Shown here: one piece after another, positions 31,034 to 39,082 of the stretch
Layout of the letters: every line of letters starts with the position of its first letter
Numbering within the stretch: the first letter of the stretch is position 1
Assembly: GCA_016793245.1 (NCBI GenBank)
Contig: JAEUHW010000328.1
Coordinates: forward strand, 1 to 48,891
Reading direction: 5' to 3'
Length of the DNA: 48,891 bases
Source of the DNA: Planctomycetota bacterium
GTDB lineage: Bacteria > Planctomycetota > UBA1135 > JADKAF01
Notes under the pieces: generated by a model
Seen by the model: only the letters and a program-made list of their open reading frames with translations
The model's database searches: none
Told to the model about the DNA's origin: nothing
Made by a program: the position numbers and the translations under genes

Positions 31034-32368
31034 ATGAGCAGCTCGGCAAAGTCGAAGACGAAGGCGCGCGGCGGTGGCGGGGCCGGCCTCGGCTTGGTGC
31101 CGCGGATCGTGCTCTTGGTCGGGGGACTCGTCGGCGGTCTCTCGATCGTCTCGGCGCTCTGGCTCGCGTCCGTCGCCGGCGGTTACGTCGAGGAAGCCGG
31201 GCGCACCGGAGCGCGCTACGCGGTGGCGTCGGCCCGTGGCCTCGACGGCCTGCAGCGCATCACGCTCTCCGAGCGCGGCGACTATCTCGAGCTCACCAGC
31301 GAGGACTCGCTCGGGAAGACGCTGCCGCCGGTGAAGGTGCCGCGCCAGGCCTTCGACACCTTCTCCTCGTCGGCGCGGGCGGCGATCCTGGTCGCCGCCA
31401 TCGCGCTCGCGGTGCTCACCTTCGCGACCGCGTTCTTCATCGCGATCCGCGTCGCCGCGCCGCTGAATCGCATCTTGGAAGACGTGACCGAGATCTCGCG
31501 CGGCAAGCTCGAGCACCGCGTCCGAACGTCGGGCGGCGGTGAGATCGCGACGCTCGCGCGCGCCGTGACGCGCATGGTCGACGATCTGATCGAGAAGCGC
31601 GCGACCGACGCCGAGCTCGGCCGGCGCGAGCACGACGTGAACATCGCCGCGGAGATCCGCCGCGCGCTGATCCCCGACTCGATTCCCCAGCTCCAGGGCT
31701 GGGAGCTCGCGGCGACCGATCTCGCGGCGATCGACGCGGGCGGGGACTTCTTCGACGTGCTCGAATTCCCCTCGGGGCGCATCGGCCTGCTCGTGTGCGA
31801 GATCGCCGGCACGGGGGTCTCCTCGGCCATGATCATGACCATGGCCCGAGCGTACCTGCGCGCGGAGGCGCTCCGCGTCGAAGAGCCGGTCGAGGCTCTC
31901 GCGCGCGCGAATCGGCTGATCCGCGGAGACATCCGCCGCGGCATGTACGTCACCGCGCTCTACGCTTTGCTCGATCCGCAGGCGGGCGAGCTGCGCTTGG
32001 CGAGCGCCGGGCACAAGGTGCCGTTGCTGCGCTGGCAAGGAGACAGCCGCCGCCTGCAGATGCTGCAGTCCGAAGGCATCGCCCTCGGGCTCGACCCCGG
32101 TCCGGTGTTCGAGCGCACGATTCGCGAGGCCAAGGTGCAGGTCGCGCCGGGCGATCGCTTGGTGCTCACGAACACCTGCGGCGCCACCGTGCGCAACCCC
32201 GCGGGAGAGGAGCTCGGCGAGAAGGGCTTCTACCGCCTGGTGGCACAGCACTCGTCGTCCGACTCCGATCGCTTCCTGCAGGGCGTCCAGACCGGCATCG
32301 AAGCGCACGCGCAAGGAGCGCCCCTCGAGCGCAACTTCGTCATGGTCACACTGAAGCGATCGAGCTGA
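31034..32368 (+). CDS. membrane HAMP-SpoIIE/PP2C-like protein with degenerate metal site
   Basis: 444 residues. It has two membrane helices (about 24-46 and 117-140), a short extracytoplasmic loop, a HAMP domain (about 140-190) and a SpoIIE/RsbU-type phosphatase fold (about 205-440). Such proteins dephosphorylate anti-anti-sigma factors in partner-switching. Only part of the metal site survives: GGDFFD (D238) is intact, but the usual DVxGHG is EIAGTG (E256), the SDG/TDG position reads NTCG (380-383), and the terminal DD before the last strand is RN (433-434). It may be a pseudophosphatase that senses or binds. No anti-sigma or STAS gene lies next to it. The MazG-like gene begins one base after its stop codon. 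Confidence 0.85.
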   Translation: MSSSAKSKTKARGGGGAGLGLVPRIVLLVGGLVGGLSIVSALWLASVAGGYVEEAGRTGARYAVASARGLDGLQRITLSERGDYLELTSEDSLGKTLPPVKVPRQAFDTFSSSARAAILVAAIALAVLTFATAFFIAIRVAAPLNRILEDVTEISRGKLEHRVRTSGGGEIATLARAVTRMVDDLIEKRATDAELGRREHDVNIAAEIRRALIPDSIPQLQGWELAATDLAAIDAGGDFFDVLEFPSGRIGLLVCEIAGTGVSSAMIMTMARAYLRAEALRVEEPVEALARANRLIRGDIRRGMYVTALYALLDPQAGELRLASAGHKVPLLRWQGDSRRLQMLQSEGIALGLDPGPVFERTIREAKVQVAPGDRLVLTNTCGATVRNPAGEELGEKGFYRLVAQHSSSDSDRFLQGVQTGIEAHAQGAPLERNFVMVTLKRSS

Positions 32369-32369
32369 G

Positions 32370-32660
32370 ATGGAGATCGCCGAGTTCCAGCGCTTGATCG
32401 AGCGCATCTACTTCGAGCGCGATTCCGCCCGCGGCCTGCACGCCACGCACATGTGGTTCGCCGAGGAAGTGGGCGAGCTCACGCGTGCGCTGCGCCGCGG
32501 CGATCGGAAGAACCTCGAGGAGGAGTTCGCCGACGTGCTCGCGTGGCTCTCCACCTTGGCCTCGATCGCCGGCGTCGATCTCGAGGCTTGCGCCGCGGCG
32601 AAGTACGCGGCGGGATGCCCGCGCTGCCAGCGCGCGCCCTGCGCGTGCCCGCACGCGTAG
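32370..32660 (+). CDS. MazG-like nucleotide pyrophosphohydrolase with Cys-rich tail
   Basis: 96 residues. The MazG/dUTPase-like helical core has the expected acidic motifs: FAEEVGELTRAL (EExxE) and EEEFADVLAW (ExxD), which would bind Mg2+ and a nucleoside triphosphate. The core is short, as in small stand-alone MazG proteins that cleave non-canonical nucleotides. The last 15 residues carry four cysteines (CPRCQRAPCACPHA), which could bind zinc and are not part of the usual fold. The ATG at 32370 is one base after the previous stop. priA starts 28 bases downstream. Confidence 0.85.
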   Translation: MEIAEFQRLIERIYFERDSARGLHATHMWFAEEVGELTRALRRGDRKNLEEEFADVLAWLSTLASIAGVDLEACAAAKYAAGCPRCQRAPCACPHA

Positions 32661-32688
32661 GCCGCGCGCGTTCGCGCGAGGAGCAACG

Positions 32689-34941
32689 GTGGCCGGTCCA
32701 TCCGCGGAGAGTGCGTCGCCGCAGGCGGCGCGTTGGATCGAAGTCGCCGTGCAGCGGCCCTTCGCCACGCCGCTGACCTATGCGCTGCCCGCCGAGCTCG
32801 AGATGCCCGCTCGCGGGGCGCTCGTGCGAGTGCCCCTCGGACGCACGCGCGAGATCGGCGTGGTGCTCGGCGCGAGCGCCGCACCGAAGATCGAGCTCTC
32901 GAAAGTGCGTCCGATCCTCGGGTTGCTCGAAGGCGGACTCGCGCTGCCCGAGCCGCTCGTCGATCTCGCGCTGTGGATCGCCGACTTCTACGCCTGCGGT
33001 CCGGGCGAAGCGCTCTCCGCGTGCCTGCCTCCGGCCGCGCGCCAGGGCCGCGGTGCGAGGCAGGAGCGCCGAGCGCGGCTGGCGCGCGTTCCCTCGCCGG
33101 CGGAGTCGAGTGCGCTCGAGGCGCGCGCGCCGGCGCGCTTTCGGGCGCTGCGTACGCTGCGAGAGGCCGACGGGCCGATGCCGGTCGCGGATCTCCTGCG
33201 CCGCTGCGGCGCGTCGCAGGACGCGCTGCGAGCGCTCGAGCGCGATGGCTGGATCTCGATCGAGGTCGGCGAACGCGAGGATGCCACCGCGCCGTACACG
33301 GGCGCGCGCGATCTACCGCCGGAGCTCTCGCCGGAGCAGCGCCGCGCCGAGGAGCGCATCGCAGTGGCGCTGGCGCAGCGGAGCTTCCGACCTTTCCTGC
33401 TGCACGGGGTCACGGGCTCGGGGAAGACCGAGGTCTATCTCGCCGCGATCCAGCGCGCGCTCGATGCCGGGCTCGGTGCGATCTTCCTCGTGCCGGAGAT
33501 CGCGCTCACCCCGCAGACGACGCAGCGCTTGGAGCGCCGCTTCGGCGCCGTCGCGATCCTGCACAGCGGGCTCACCGAGAAGATGCGCGGCCAATATTGG
33601 CGCCGCATCGCCGCGGGCGAAGTGCGCGTCGTGGTCGGAGCGCGCTCCGCGATCCTGGCGCCCGTGCCGCGCCTCGGCTTGATCGTGGTGGACGAAGAGC
33701 ACGAGCCCTCGTTCAAGCAGCAGAGCACGCCGCGCTATCACGCGCGCGATGTCGCGGTGCTGCGCGCGCAGCGCGAAGGCGCCGTGGTGGTGCTGGGCTC
33801 GGCCACGCCGAGCTTCGAGTCGTGGCAGAACGCGCGCGAGGGGCGCTACGAGCTGCTGAAGCTGGAAACGCGCGTCCCCGGGAGCTCGCTGCCGCAGGTC
33901 TACATCGTGGACATGCGCGGCGAGCATCGCACGCAGGGCGGCCAGGCCGTCTTCTCCGGTGCTTTGCGCACCGCGATCGGGGAGGCGCTCGCGCGCGAAG
34001 AGCAGGTCCTGCTGCTGCAGAACCGCCGCGGCTACGCGCCGGTGCTCTTCTGCGCAGCCTGCGGGACGACGCTGCGCTGCAAGCAGTGCGATGTCTCGCT
34101 CACCGTGCATCGCAAGCGCAACCGCGCGCTCTGCCATCTCTGCGCGGAAGAGGTCCCCGCGACCACGACCTGCCCCGACTGCAAGCAGGCTTCGCTCGTA
34201 CTCCTCGGCACGGGCAGCGAGCGCGTGGAGGAGGTGCTCTCGCTCGAGTTCCCGCGCGCGCGCATCCGCCGCATGGACTCCGACACGATGCTGACGCGCG
34301 AATCGTACGCGGAGGTCTACCGCGCGATGAGCGCGCGCGAGATCGACGTGCTCGTCGGCACGCAGATGATCGCGAAGGGGCTCGACTTCCCTCACGTGAC
34401 GGTGGTCGGCGTGATCCAGGCCGACACCGCGCTCGCGGTGCCGGACTTCCGCGCCGCCGAGCGCACCTATCAGCTGATCGCCCAGGTCGCCGGGCGCTCG
34501 GGGCGCGGAGCCTCGGCTGGGCGCGTCTTCGTGCAGAGCTTGGAACCCGAGCACGACGCGATCCGGCGCGCCGCGAAGAACGACTTCGAGGGCTTCGCGA
34601 CGGCGGAGCTCCTCGATCGGCGCAAGCACGGTTATCCGCCGTTCGCGCGCTTCGTGCGCTTCCAGATCGAAGGCGAGGACGAGGCCAAGGTGCAGGCCGC
34701 GGCGGAGGAGCTCCATGCGGAGCTCGCGCCGCATTGCGACGAGGCGCAGGGCCTGCGCCTGCATCGCCCCGCACCCGCCGTCGTGCGCTTGGTCCGCGGG
34801 CGCCATCGCGTCCAGGTGCTCGTCCGCGCGAAGCCGCCGCAGGCGCTCGGCGCGCTGCGCACGCGGCTGCGCCGTCTCTCGCGCGGCGTGCGCGCCGGAG
34901 TGCGCGTGGATCTCGACGTCGATCCCGTCGGGCTCTGGTGA
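32689..34941 (+). CDS. priA: primosomal replication restart helicase PriA
   Basis: 750 residues. It reloads the replisome at abandoned forks. The GTG start at 32689 has GGAG five bases upstream and gives the normal N-terminal 3' DNA-binding domain (RWIEVAVQRPFATPLTYALP). Walker A is GVTGSGKT at 240-247; the DEEH box reads VVDEEHEPSFKQQ. The zinc-binding inserts CAACGTTLRCKQC and CHLC...CPDC supply eight cysteines. Helicase motifs V and VI (GTQMIAKGLDFPHV, QVAGRSGRG) are intact. A 14-bp stem terminator begins 15 bases after the stop. Confidence 0.96.
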   Translation: MAGPSAESASPQAARWIEVAVQRPFATPLTYALPAELEMPARGALVRVPLGRTREIGVVLGASAAPKIELSKVRPILGLLEGGLALPEPLVDLALWIADFYACGPGEALSACLPPAARQGRGARQERRARLARVPSPAESSALEARAPARFRALRTLREADGPMPVADLLRRCGASQDALRALERDGWISIEVGEREDATAPYTGARDLPPELSPEQRRAEERIAVALAQRSFRPFLLHGVTGSGKTEVYLAAIQRALDAGLGAIFLVPEIALTPQTTQRLERRFGAVAILHSGLTEKMRGQYWRRIAAGEVRVVVGARSAILAPVPRLGLIVVDEEHEPSFKQQSTPRYHARDVAVLRAQREGAVVVLGSATPSFESWQNAREGRYELLKLETRVPGSSLPQVYIVDMRGEHRTQGGQAVFSGALRTAIGEALAREEQVLLLQNRRGYAPVLFCAACGTTLRCKQCDVSLTVHRKRNRALCHLCAEEVPATTTCPDCKQASLVLLGTGSERVEEVLSLEFPRARIRRMDSDTMLTRESYAEVYRAMSAREIDVLVGTQMIAKGLDFPHVTVVGVIQADTALAVPDFRAAERTYQLIAQVAGRSGRGASAGRVFVQSLEPEHDAIRRAAKNDFEGFATAELLDRRKHGYPPFARFVRFQIEGEDEAKVQAAAEELHAELAPHCDEAQGLRLHRPAPAVVRLVRGRHRVQVLVRAKPPQALGALRTRLRRLSRGVRAGVRVDLDVDPVGLW

Positions 34942-34956
34942 GCGCGGTCTCGGCTC

Positions 34957-34989
34957 AGAGCCTGTCGGAGAAGGACTCCGACAGGCTCT
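34957..34989 (+). terminator. strong hairpin after priA
   Basis: AGAGCCTGTCGGAG (34957-34970), loop AAGGA, CTCCGACAGGCTCT (34976-34989): a perfect 14-bp stem. TTCGG follows rather than a T-run. It ends the pgsA-priA transcript. Confidence 0.75.
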
Positions 34990-34999
34990 TCGGTGACTG

Positions 35000-35169
35000 C
35001 TGGCCCAAGACCTGACGGTGTTGGAGCGGCGAGCTGGCCCAACACCTGACGGTGTTGGCGTGATGAGCTGGCCCAACACCTGACGGTGTTGGCGTGGCTA
35101 GCTGGCCCAACACCTGATGGTGTTGGCGTGGCTAGCTGGCCCAACACCTGACGGTGTTGGCGCGGCGAG
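35000..35169. repeat. five tandem 34-bp repeats, each with an 8-bp palindrome
   Basis: Units start at 35000, 35034, 35068, 35102 and 35136. Each begins CTGGCCCAA and contains CCAACACC-TGAC-GGTGTTGG, an 8-bp stem with a 4-base loop. Unit 1 has one change in the first arm (CCAAGACC) and unit 4 has TGAT as the loop; the spacers vary at a few positions. The array lies between convergent priA and thiE, downstream of both, so it is not a promoter for either. It has no coding potential that survives the repeat. Possible roles are a binding array, tandem transcript-end hairpins, or a passive expansion. Confidence 0.9.
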
Positions 35170-35192
35170 CTTGTCGATTCATCGACGAGCTC
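35167..35192 (-). terminator. hairpin just after the thiE stop
   Basis: GAGCTTGTCG (35167-35176), loop ATTCAT, CGACGAGCTC (35183-35192): a 10-bp stem with one G-U/mismatch, starting directly at the thiE stop codon on the minus strand. Likely thiE transcript end. Confidence 0.6.
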
Positions 35193-35834
35193 TCAGCGTC
35201 GCGGCGCGCGCAGTGCACGCACGACGGCGGCGGGATCGTCGGCGGCGAGGATCGCCGAGCTCACCGCGAAGCCGAACGCGTCCCGGAGCTCGCGGGCGCG
35301 CGTGGGATCGATGCCCCCGATCCAGTACGCGGGCTTTCCGGCGACGCGCTGCATCTCCGCCGCGAGCTCCGCGCCGATGCCGCGCGCGTAGCCCTTGGTC
35401 GCGGTGGGGAAGAGCGGGCCGATGCCGAGATAGTCGACCGCGGCGTTCGCGCCGGCCTCGCGGGCCTGCTCCACGTCGTGCGTCGAGAGGCCGATCGCGA
35501 GCCGGCGCTCCCCCGCGAGCGAACGCACGAGCGCCGCGGGCGCGTCGTCCTGTCCGAGGTGCACGGCGTCGACGCCCGCCGCGAGGGCCAGGTCGGCGCG
35601 GTCGTTCACCGCGATCGCGACGCCGCTGCCGCTCAGGCGCTCGCGCAGCTCGTGGACGAGCTCCAGGTGCTCGGCCGCGCTCGCCTCCTTCTCGCGGATC
35701 TGCACGGCGTCCAGGCCCGCGGCGACGCAGCGCTCCACGAGGGAGAACGGGTCGCGACCCGCGGGCACGAGGGCGCGCGTCAGGAGGAGCAAGAGCCGCG
35801 GTCGGCTATCGGGATCGGGTTCGAGCCAGCGCAT
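35193..35834 (-). CDS. thiE: thiamine-phosphate synthase
   Basis: 213 residues, a TIM barrel that joins HMP-pyrophosphate and thiazole phosphate. Signature stretches are VQIREKEASA, VNDRADLALAAGVDAVHLGQ (the pyrophosphate and Mg2+ site), GLSTHD, GIGPLFPTATK and WIGGID. An N-terminal 20 residues precede the first strand. It is a lone gene with no other thi genes in the window. The ATG at 35834 lies head to head with the lipoprotein gene upstream. Confidence 0.92.
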   Translation of the reverse strand: MRWLEPDPDSRPRLLLLLTRALVPAGRDPFSLVERCVAAGLDAVQIREKEASAAEHLELVHELRERLSGSGVAIAVNDRADLALAAGVDAVHLGQDDAPAALVRSLAGERRLAIGLSTHDVEQAREAGANAAVDYLGIGPLFPTATKGYARGIGAELAAEMQRVAGKPAYWIGGIDPTRARELRDAFGFAVSSAILAADDPAAVVRALRAPRR

Positions 35835-35887
35835 GTCGCCCGCGCTGTCGCGCAGCGCTCAGAGGTGCAGGTTCTCGAAGCGCCCCT

Positions 35888-35893
35888 TAGCAT
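35888..35893 (+). promoter_or_regulatory. candidate -10 element TAGCAT
   Basis: CCTTAGCATGG lies 56 bases before the TTG at 35950. It supports a start for the lipoprotein inside, rather than at, the longest open frame (which would begin at 35833). Confidence 0.35.
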
Positions 35894-35949
35894 GGCGCGA
35901 GTCGCGGTGGAAGCTCTCCGCGCGCTCTGCCTTCGAGCTGCGAGTCTCC

Positions 35950-36999
35950 TTGCGCACCGTTGCCTCCGCCAAACGATCGGCTGCTCGCGCCGTCCGCGCT
36001 GCTCCGCGGGCTGGAGCCACGCGTCGGTGCTTCGCGCTCCTCGCGCTCCTCGCTCTGGGTCTCGGTGCGGGCTGCCCTGGCGGCGACCAGCCAGCGCCGA
36101 CGTCGTTCGCGCTCACCGACATCAGCTTCGGCGCCGAGCGCGCCGTCGTGCTCTCGCGATGGGTGGTGCGCGGTGAAGTGCAGCGCTTCGGGATCGGCAT
36201 CGCGCGCGTCGATGCGCCGCGGGAGCTCGAGCTCGATGTCGAAGAGGAGAACGCCCCGTCTGGCTCGCGGCGCTGGCGCGCGCGCGTGATCTCGGTGCGC
36301 CGGAGCCAGAGCATCGTGCTCGGGAGGAAGGAGCTCCTCGATGTCCGGGGCGAGGCCGCCCGGAGCGCTGCGCCGTTCGGCGATGGAATCGAGGGGCTGG
36401 CCGGCCAACAGCTGCGGGTGCGCAGCGAGGGAGCGGGGAGGCTCTCTCGCGCGAACGAGTTGCCGCGACTCGAAGTGCCGAGCGAGGAGCTCGAAGCGCG
36501 GCTGCTCTCCTCGTTCGATCTGCGCGTCCTACCCTGTCCCGAGCACGCCGCGATCGGAGAGCGCGCGCCGGAGCAGTCGGCGATCTGGCGTTTGCCGGCC
36601 GCAGGGGGAACTCTCGAGCTGCGCTGGCGCTCCTCGGCGCTCCCACCGACGAATCCTGCGCGCCTGCGTCTCGCGGCTCCCGTGGAGGCCGCTTGGTGGC
36701 GCGAAGGGACCGCTCGCGAGGGGCCGCCGACGCGCCGTGGTCGAGGCACGGCGACCTGGGAGCTCGATCTCGAGCGCCGGCGCTTCCTCGCCTTCGAGCT
36801 CGTGCTCGAAGGTCTGCTCGAGCCCGACCTCGGCGCCGAACCCGAGGTCCACGTGAACGCCAACCTCACGATCGAGCTGCGTTGGGAGCCCTTCGATCGC
36901 TACGGGCTGGTCGGGCGCGACGTCTCGCGCGCGTTCCTGGAAGCCACGCTGCGCTACGCGCGCGCGGCGTCGGAAGTCCTGGCGCGAGTGCTCCGCTGA
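35950..36999 (+). CDS. hypothetical lipoprotein
   Basis: About 349 residues if started at the TTG at 35950; the open frame reaches back to an ATG at 35833, but that would overlap thiE and put 70 extra residues before the signal. The signal is RRCFALLALLALGLGAGC with lipobox LGAGC, so it should be lipid-anchored. The mature part is beta-rich with blocks such as ISFGAERAVVLSRWVVRGE and GTLELRWRSSALPPTN, and ends in a helix (FLEATLRYARAASEVLARVL). The pattern GIGIARVDAPRELELDVEEE has no family I recognise. No neighbouring gene suggests a role. Confidence 0.65.
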   Translation: MRTVASAKRSAARAVRAAPRAGATRRCFALLALLALGLGAGCPGGDQPAPTSFALTDISFGAERAVVLSRWVVRGEVQRFGIGIARVDAPRELELDVEEENAPSGSRRWRARVISVRRSQSIVLGRKELLDVRGEAARSAAPFGDGIEGLAGQQLRVRSEGAGRLSRANELPRLEVPSEELEARLLSSFDLRVLPCPEHAAIGERAPEQSAIWRLPAAGGTLELRWRSSALPPTNPARLRLAAPVEAAWWREGTAREGPPTRRGRGTATWELDLERRRFLAFELVLEGLLEPDLGAEPEVHVNANLTIELRWEPFDRYGLVGRDVSRAFLEATLRYARAASEVLARVLR

Positions 37000-37339
37000 T
37001 CGCGAGCCACGCGCGAGCCACATGCTGCGCGGCGACGTCGCGCGGTCGGATCCCGAAGGAACCGGTCGATACGAGCGATCCGGCGTCGAGCCTCGGCGTC
37101 GCTCCGCGCCTCGAAGCCTCCCATCGACTGACCGGCACGCCAAGCTGGGTCGGGACCGGGCGGAGGCGCCGCGGCCTTAAGTGGGTGAATCGCGGCCCCT
37201 GCCCGGAGTCAGCCGGCTCCCTCGAGGGACAACGCGGCCCTCGCCAGGAACGGCGTTCGCTAGAAAGAACCTCTCTCGCAACGAAACTCCGCTCGAGCGA
37301 GCGCCAGCTCGATCGAACGCCAGCTCGTCCGAACGCCAG
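37000..37339. other. 340-bp intergenic region
   Basis: It lies between convergent genes. There is no credible coding frame. It contains GCGAGCCAC twice (around 37003 and 37014) and, at its right end, the start of a three-copy 16-bp repeat. No clear terminator hairpin for the lipoprotein gene is seen. Confidence 0.5.
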
Positions 37340-37345
37340 CTACGC
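37298..37345. repeat. three tandem 16-bp units
   Basis: CGAGCGCCAGCTCGAT, CGAACGCCAGCTCGTC and CGAACGCCAGCTACGC. The last copy overlaps the stop codon of the zinc-ribbon gene at 37340. Confidence 0.65.
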
Positions 37346-37549
37346 CCAGCGCTCGAGGTTCGGTTCCGCCTTGTCGCCGCCACCTTCCGTCGTCTTGGCG
37401 CGGAAGTTCCGCCAGTCGTCCTTCGAGAAGAGGTGCACGACGCTTCCGCATTCCACGCAGAAGGACTTGTCGATGCTGAGCAGGAAGTGCACGTACGCGC
37501 TGCAGCGCTCGCACCACTTCTTGTCCGCGTAGAAGTCGCCTCGCTCCAT
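37340..37549 (-). CDS. small zinc-ribbon protein
   Basis: 69 residues. Two CxxC knuckles, C13-x2-C16 (WCERCSAYV) and C31-x2-C34 (FCVECGSVV), are 14 residues apart and would bind one zinc. The sequence MERGDFYADKKWCERC followed by LFSKDDWRNF looks like a small conserved planctomycete protein that I recognise only as hypothetical. The length matches that family. A TAGCAT element lies about 136 bases upstream on its strand. Function unknown; perhaps a nucleic-acid or protein adaptor. Confidence 0.8.
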   Translation of the reverse strand: MERGDFYADKKWCERCSAYVHFLLSIDKSFCVECGSVVHLFSKDDWRNFRAKTTEGGGDKAEPNLERWA

Positions 37550-37685
37550 GGAGGATCTCGCGTTCCTTCGCCCGGGGCTCTCCCCCGAGCGCTGTGGTTC
37601 TCACGCGGTCCAGGGCCCCCGCGTGTCCGGTCGTGGCTCGCCGTCGAGCGCTGCGCGCTCCGTATGGCTCGACCACGGCGCGCAG

Positions 37686-37691
37686 ATGCTA
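37686..37691 (-). promoter_or_regulatory. candidate -10 element TAGCAT (minus strand)
   Basis: On the minus strand CGTAGCATCTGCG, upstream of the zinc-ribbon gene. It matches TAnnATC. The 190-bp gap to queG otherwise shows nothing. Confidence 0.35.
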
Positions 37692-37740
37692 CGACGAACG
37701 GTCCGATTCGTAAGTTCCCCAGCTCGGATTCGCAAGGTCC

Positions 37741-38853
37741 TCATCGCCGGTCCGCGAAGATCTCCCGCAGCTCTTCGCGCGCGAGCGCGTCGCTCTCGAG
37801 TGCCGCGCGCGCCTCGAGCTCCCGCCGCGCTCGATCCCGGTCGAGCTCGCCGAGGGCCCACGCCGCGTGGCCGCGGACGACGGGATCGGCATCGTCCAGG
37901 GCGCGCATGAGCGTCGGCCACGCGTCGACGCGCCCGAGGTTCGCGAGGGCGATCGCCGCATTGCGCAGGAGGCCGGAGCGCCCCGGACGCCGCAGCGCGC
38001 TGCCGGCGAAGGCCGCCGCGAACCCCGGCTCGTCGAGCTGGAACAGATCCTCCAGGCGGAAGCGCTCCAGCGCCGGATGGTGTCCGAAATCGAAGCCCGT
38101 CGCCGGCGCGCGCGCGCCGAAGGGGCAGACCTCCGAGCACACGTCGCAGCCGAAGACCCAGGGACCGAAGGAGCGCCGCAGCTCGCGCGGCACGAAGCCG
38201 CGGGCCTCGATGGTCCAGTACGAGATGCAGCGGCGCGCATCCACGACGCGATCGGCGACGATCGCCCGCGTGGGGCAGAGATCGACGCAGGCGGTGCAGG
38301 TGCCGCAGGAGCCGGGGGCCTTCTTGGTCTCGATGGGGAGCTCGCGGTCGATCAGCACCTCGGCGAGGAAGAGCCAGGGGCCGTAGCGGTGGTGCAGGAG
38401 ATTCGAGCTCCTCCCGATGAAGCCGAGGCCGGCGCGCGCGGCGTGCGCGCGTTCGAGGACGGGGCCGGCGTCGACCACCGCGCGCGCCTCGCCGGCGAGG
38501 CCCCGCGTCACGAGGGAGCGGGCCCAGCGGCGCAGCTCGTTGCCGATGGCGTTGTGGTAGTCGCGGTGCGCCGCGTAGCGGGCGACCCGGCCGCCATCGC
38601 GGAACTCCGCTGGCGGCCGCGCGTGCGAGATCCCGAGGCAGAGGATCGTCCGCGCTCCCGGCAGCACGAGGCGCGGATCGAGGAGGCGCTCGCGCTGGCG
38701 CTCGATCCAGCTCATGTCGGCGTGGTGCCCCGCCGCGAGCCAGGCTTCGAACGCCGCTCCGCTCGACGGGGGCTCCGCGGGCGCGACGCCGAGGAGATCG
38801 AATCCCGCCTCGAGTGCGAGCTCGCGATAGGGGGCTAGAGGATCGGGGCTCAT
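37741..38853 (-). CDS. queG: epoxyqueuosine reductase QueG
   Basis: 370 residues from the ATG at 38853. It makes queuosine in tRNA by B12-dependent reduction of epoxyqueuosine. The N-terminal corrinoid-binding domain has ILCLGISH and ARYAAHRDYHN. Two ferredoxin-type [4Fe-4S] motifs follow: CGTCTACVDLCPTRAI and CDVCSEVCP. The C-terminal part, about residues 290-370, is HEAT-like (LLRNAAIALANLGRVD, RGHAAWALGELDRD), as in many QueG proteins. No other queuosine genes are in the window. The gene is divergent from the sigma factor. Confidence 0.94.
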   Translation of the reverse strand: MSPDPLAPYRELALEAGFDLLGVAPAEPPSSGAAFEAWLAAGHHADMSWIERQRERLLDPRLVLPGARTILCLGISHARPPAEFRDGGRVARYAAHRDYHNAIGNELRRWARSLVTRGLAGEARAVVDAGPVLERAHAARAGLGFIGRSSNLLHHRYGPWLFLAEVLIDRELPIETKKAPGSCGTCTACVDLCPTRAIVADRVVDARRCISYWTIEARGFVPRELRRSFGPWVFGCDVCSEVCPFGARAPATGFDFGHHPALERFRLEDLFQLDEPGFAAAFAGSALRRPGRSGLLRNAAIALANLGRVDAWPTLMRALDDADPVVRGHAAWALGELDRDRARRELEARAALESDALAREELREIFADRR

Positions 38854-39082
38854 GGGCGGTGGTCGAGGGAGCGCTGGCGCTCCGGACGCGCCGCGCGATT
38901 TTTTTTGCGACCCCCCTAGGTTACTTCGACGCAACCCCTGCGTATGCTCGGGCTGGCGAGGAACGCTCCTCACCGGGTCGCACGCCCCGAGACCTCCCAC
39001 GTCGCGTGCCCCCCGGTCTTCTGCACCTCGCAGTCGCTCGTGCCGAGTCTCGTGTTTGCCCACCGAGAGGCTTGTTGCGCCG
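38854..39082. promoter_or_regulatory. 229-bp divergent promoter region queG / sigma factor
   Basis: It contains an unusual run of eight T (about 38900-38908) followed by GCGACCCCCCTAGG, and GCGTATGCTCGG at about 38940-38952 as a possible -10 toward the sigma gene (TATGCT), with TTACTT 16 bases before it. The T-run is the longest homopolymer of its kind in this GC-rich window. Confidence 0.35.

Noticed and set aside
34632..35147. Minus-strand open frame across the repeat array
   Set aside because: The reading is a simple translation of the 34-bp repeat (102-base period) and overlaps priA on the opposite strand; no start signal.
35000..35169. CRISPR-like array
   Set aside because: The repeats are contiguous 34-bp units with no unique spacers, and no cas genes are near.
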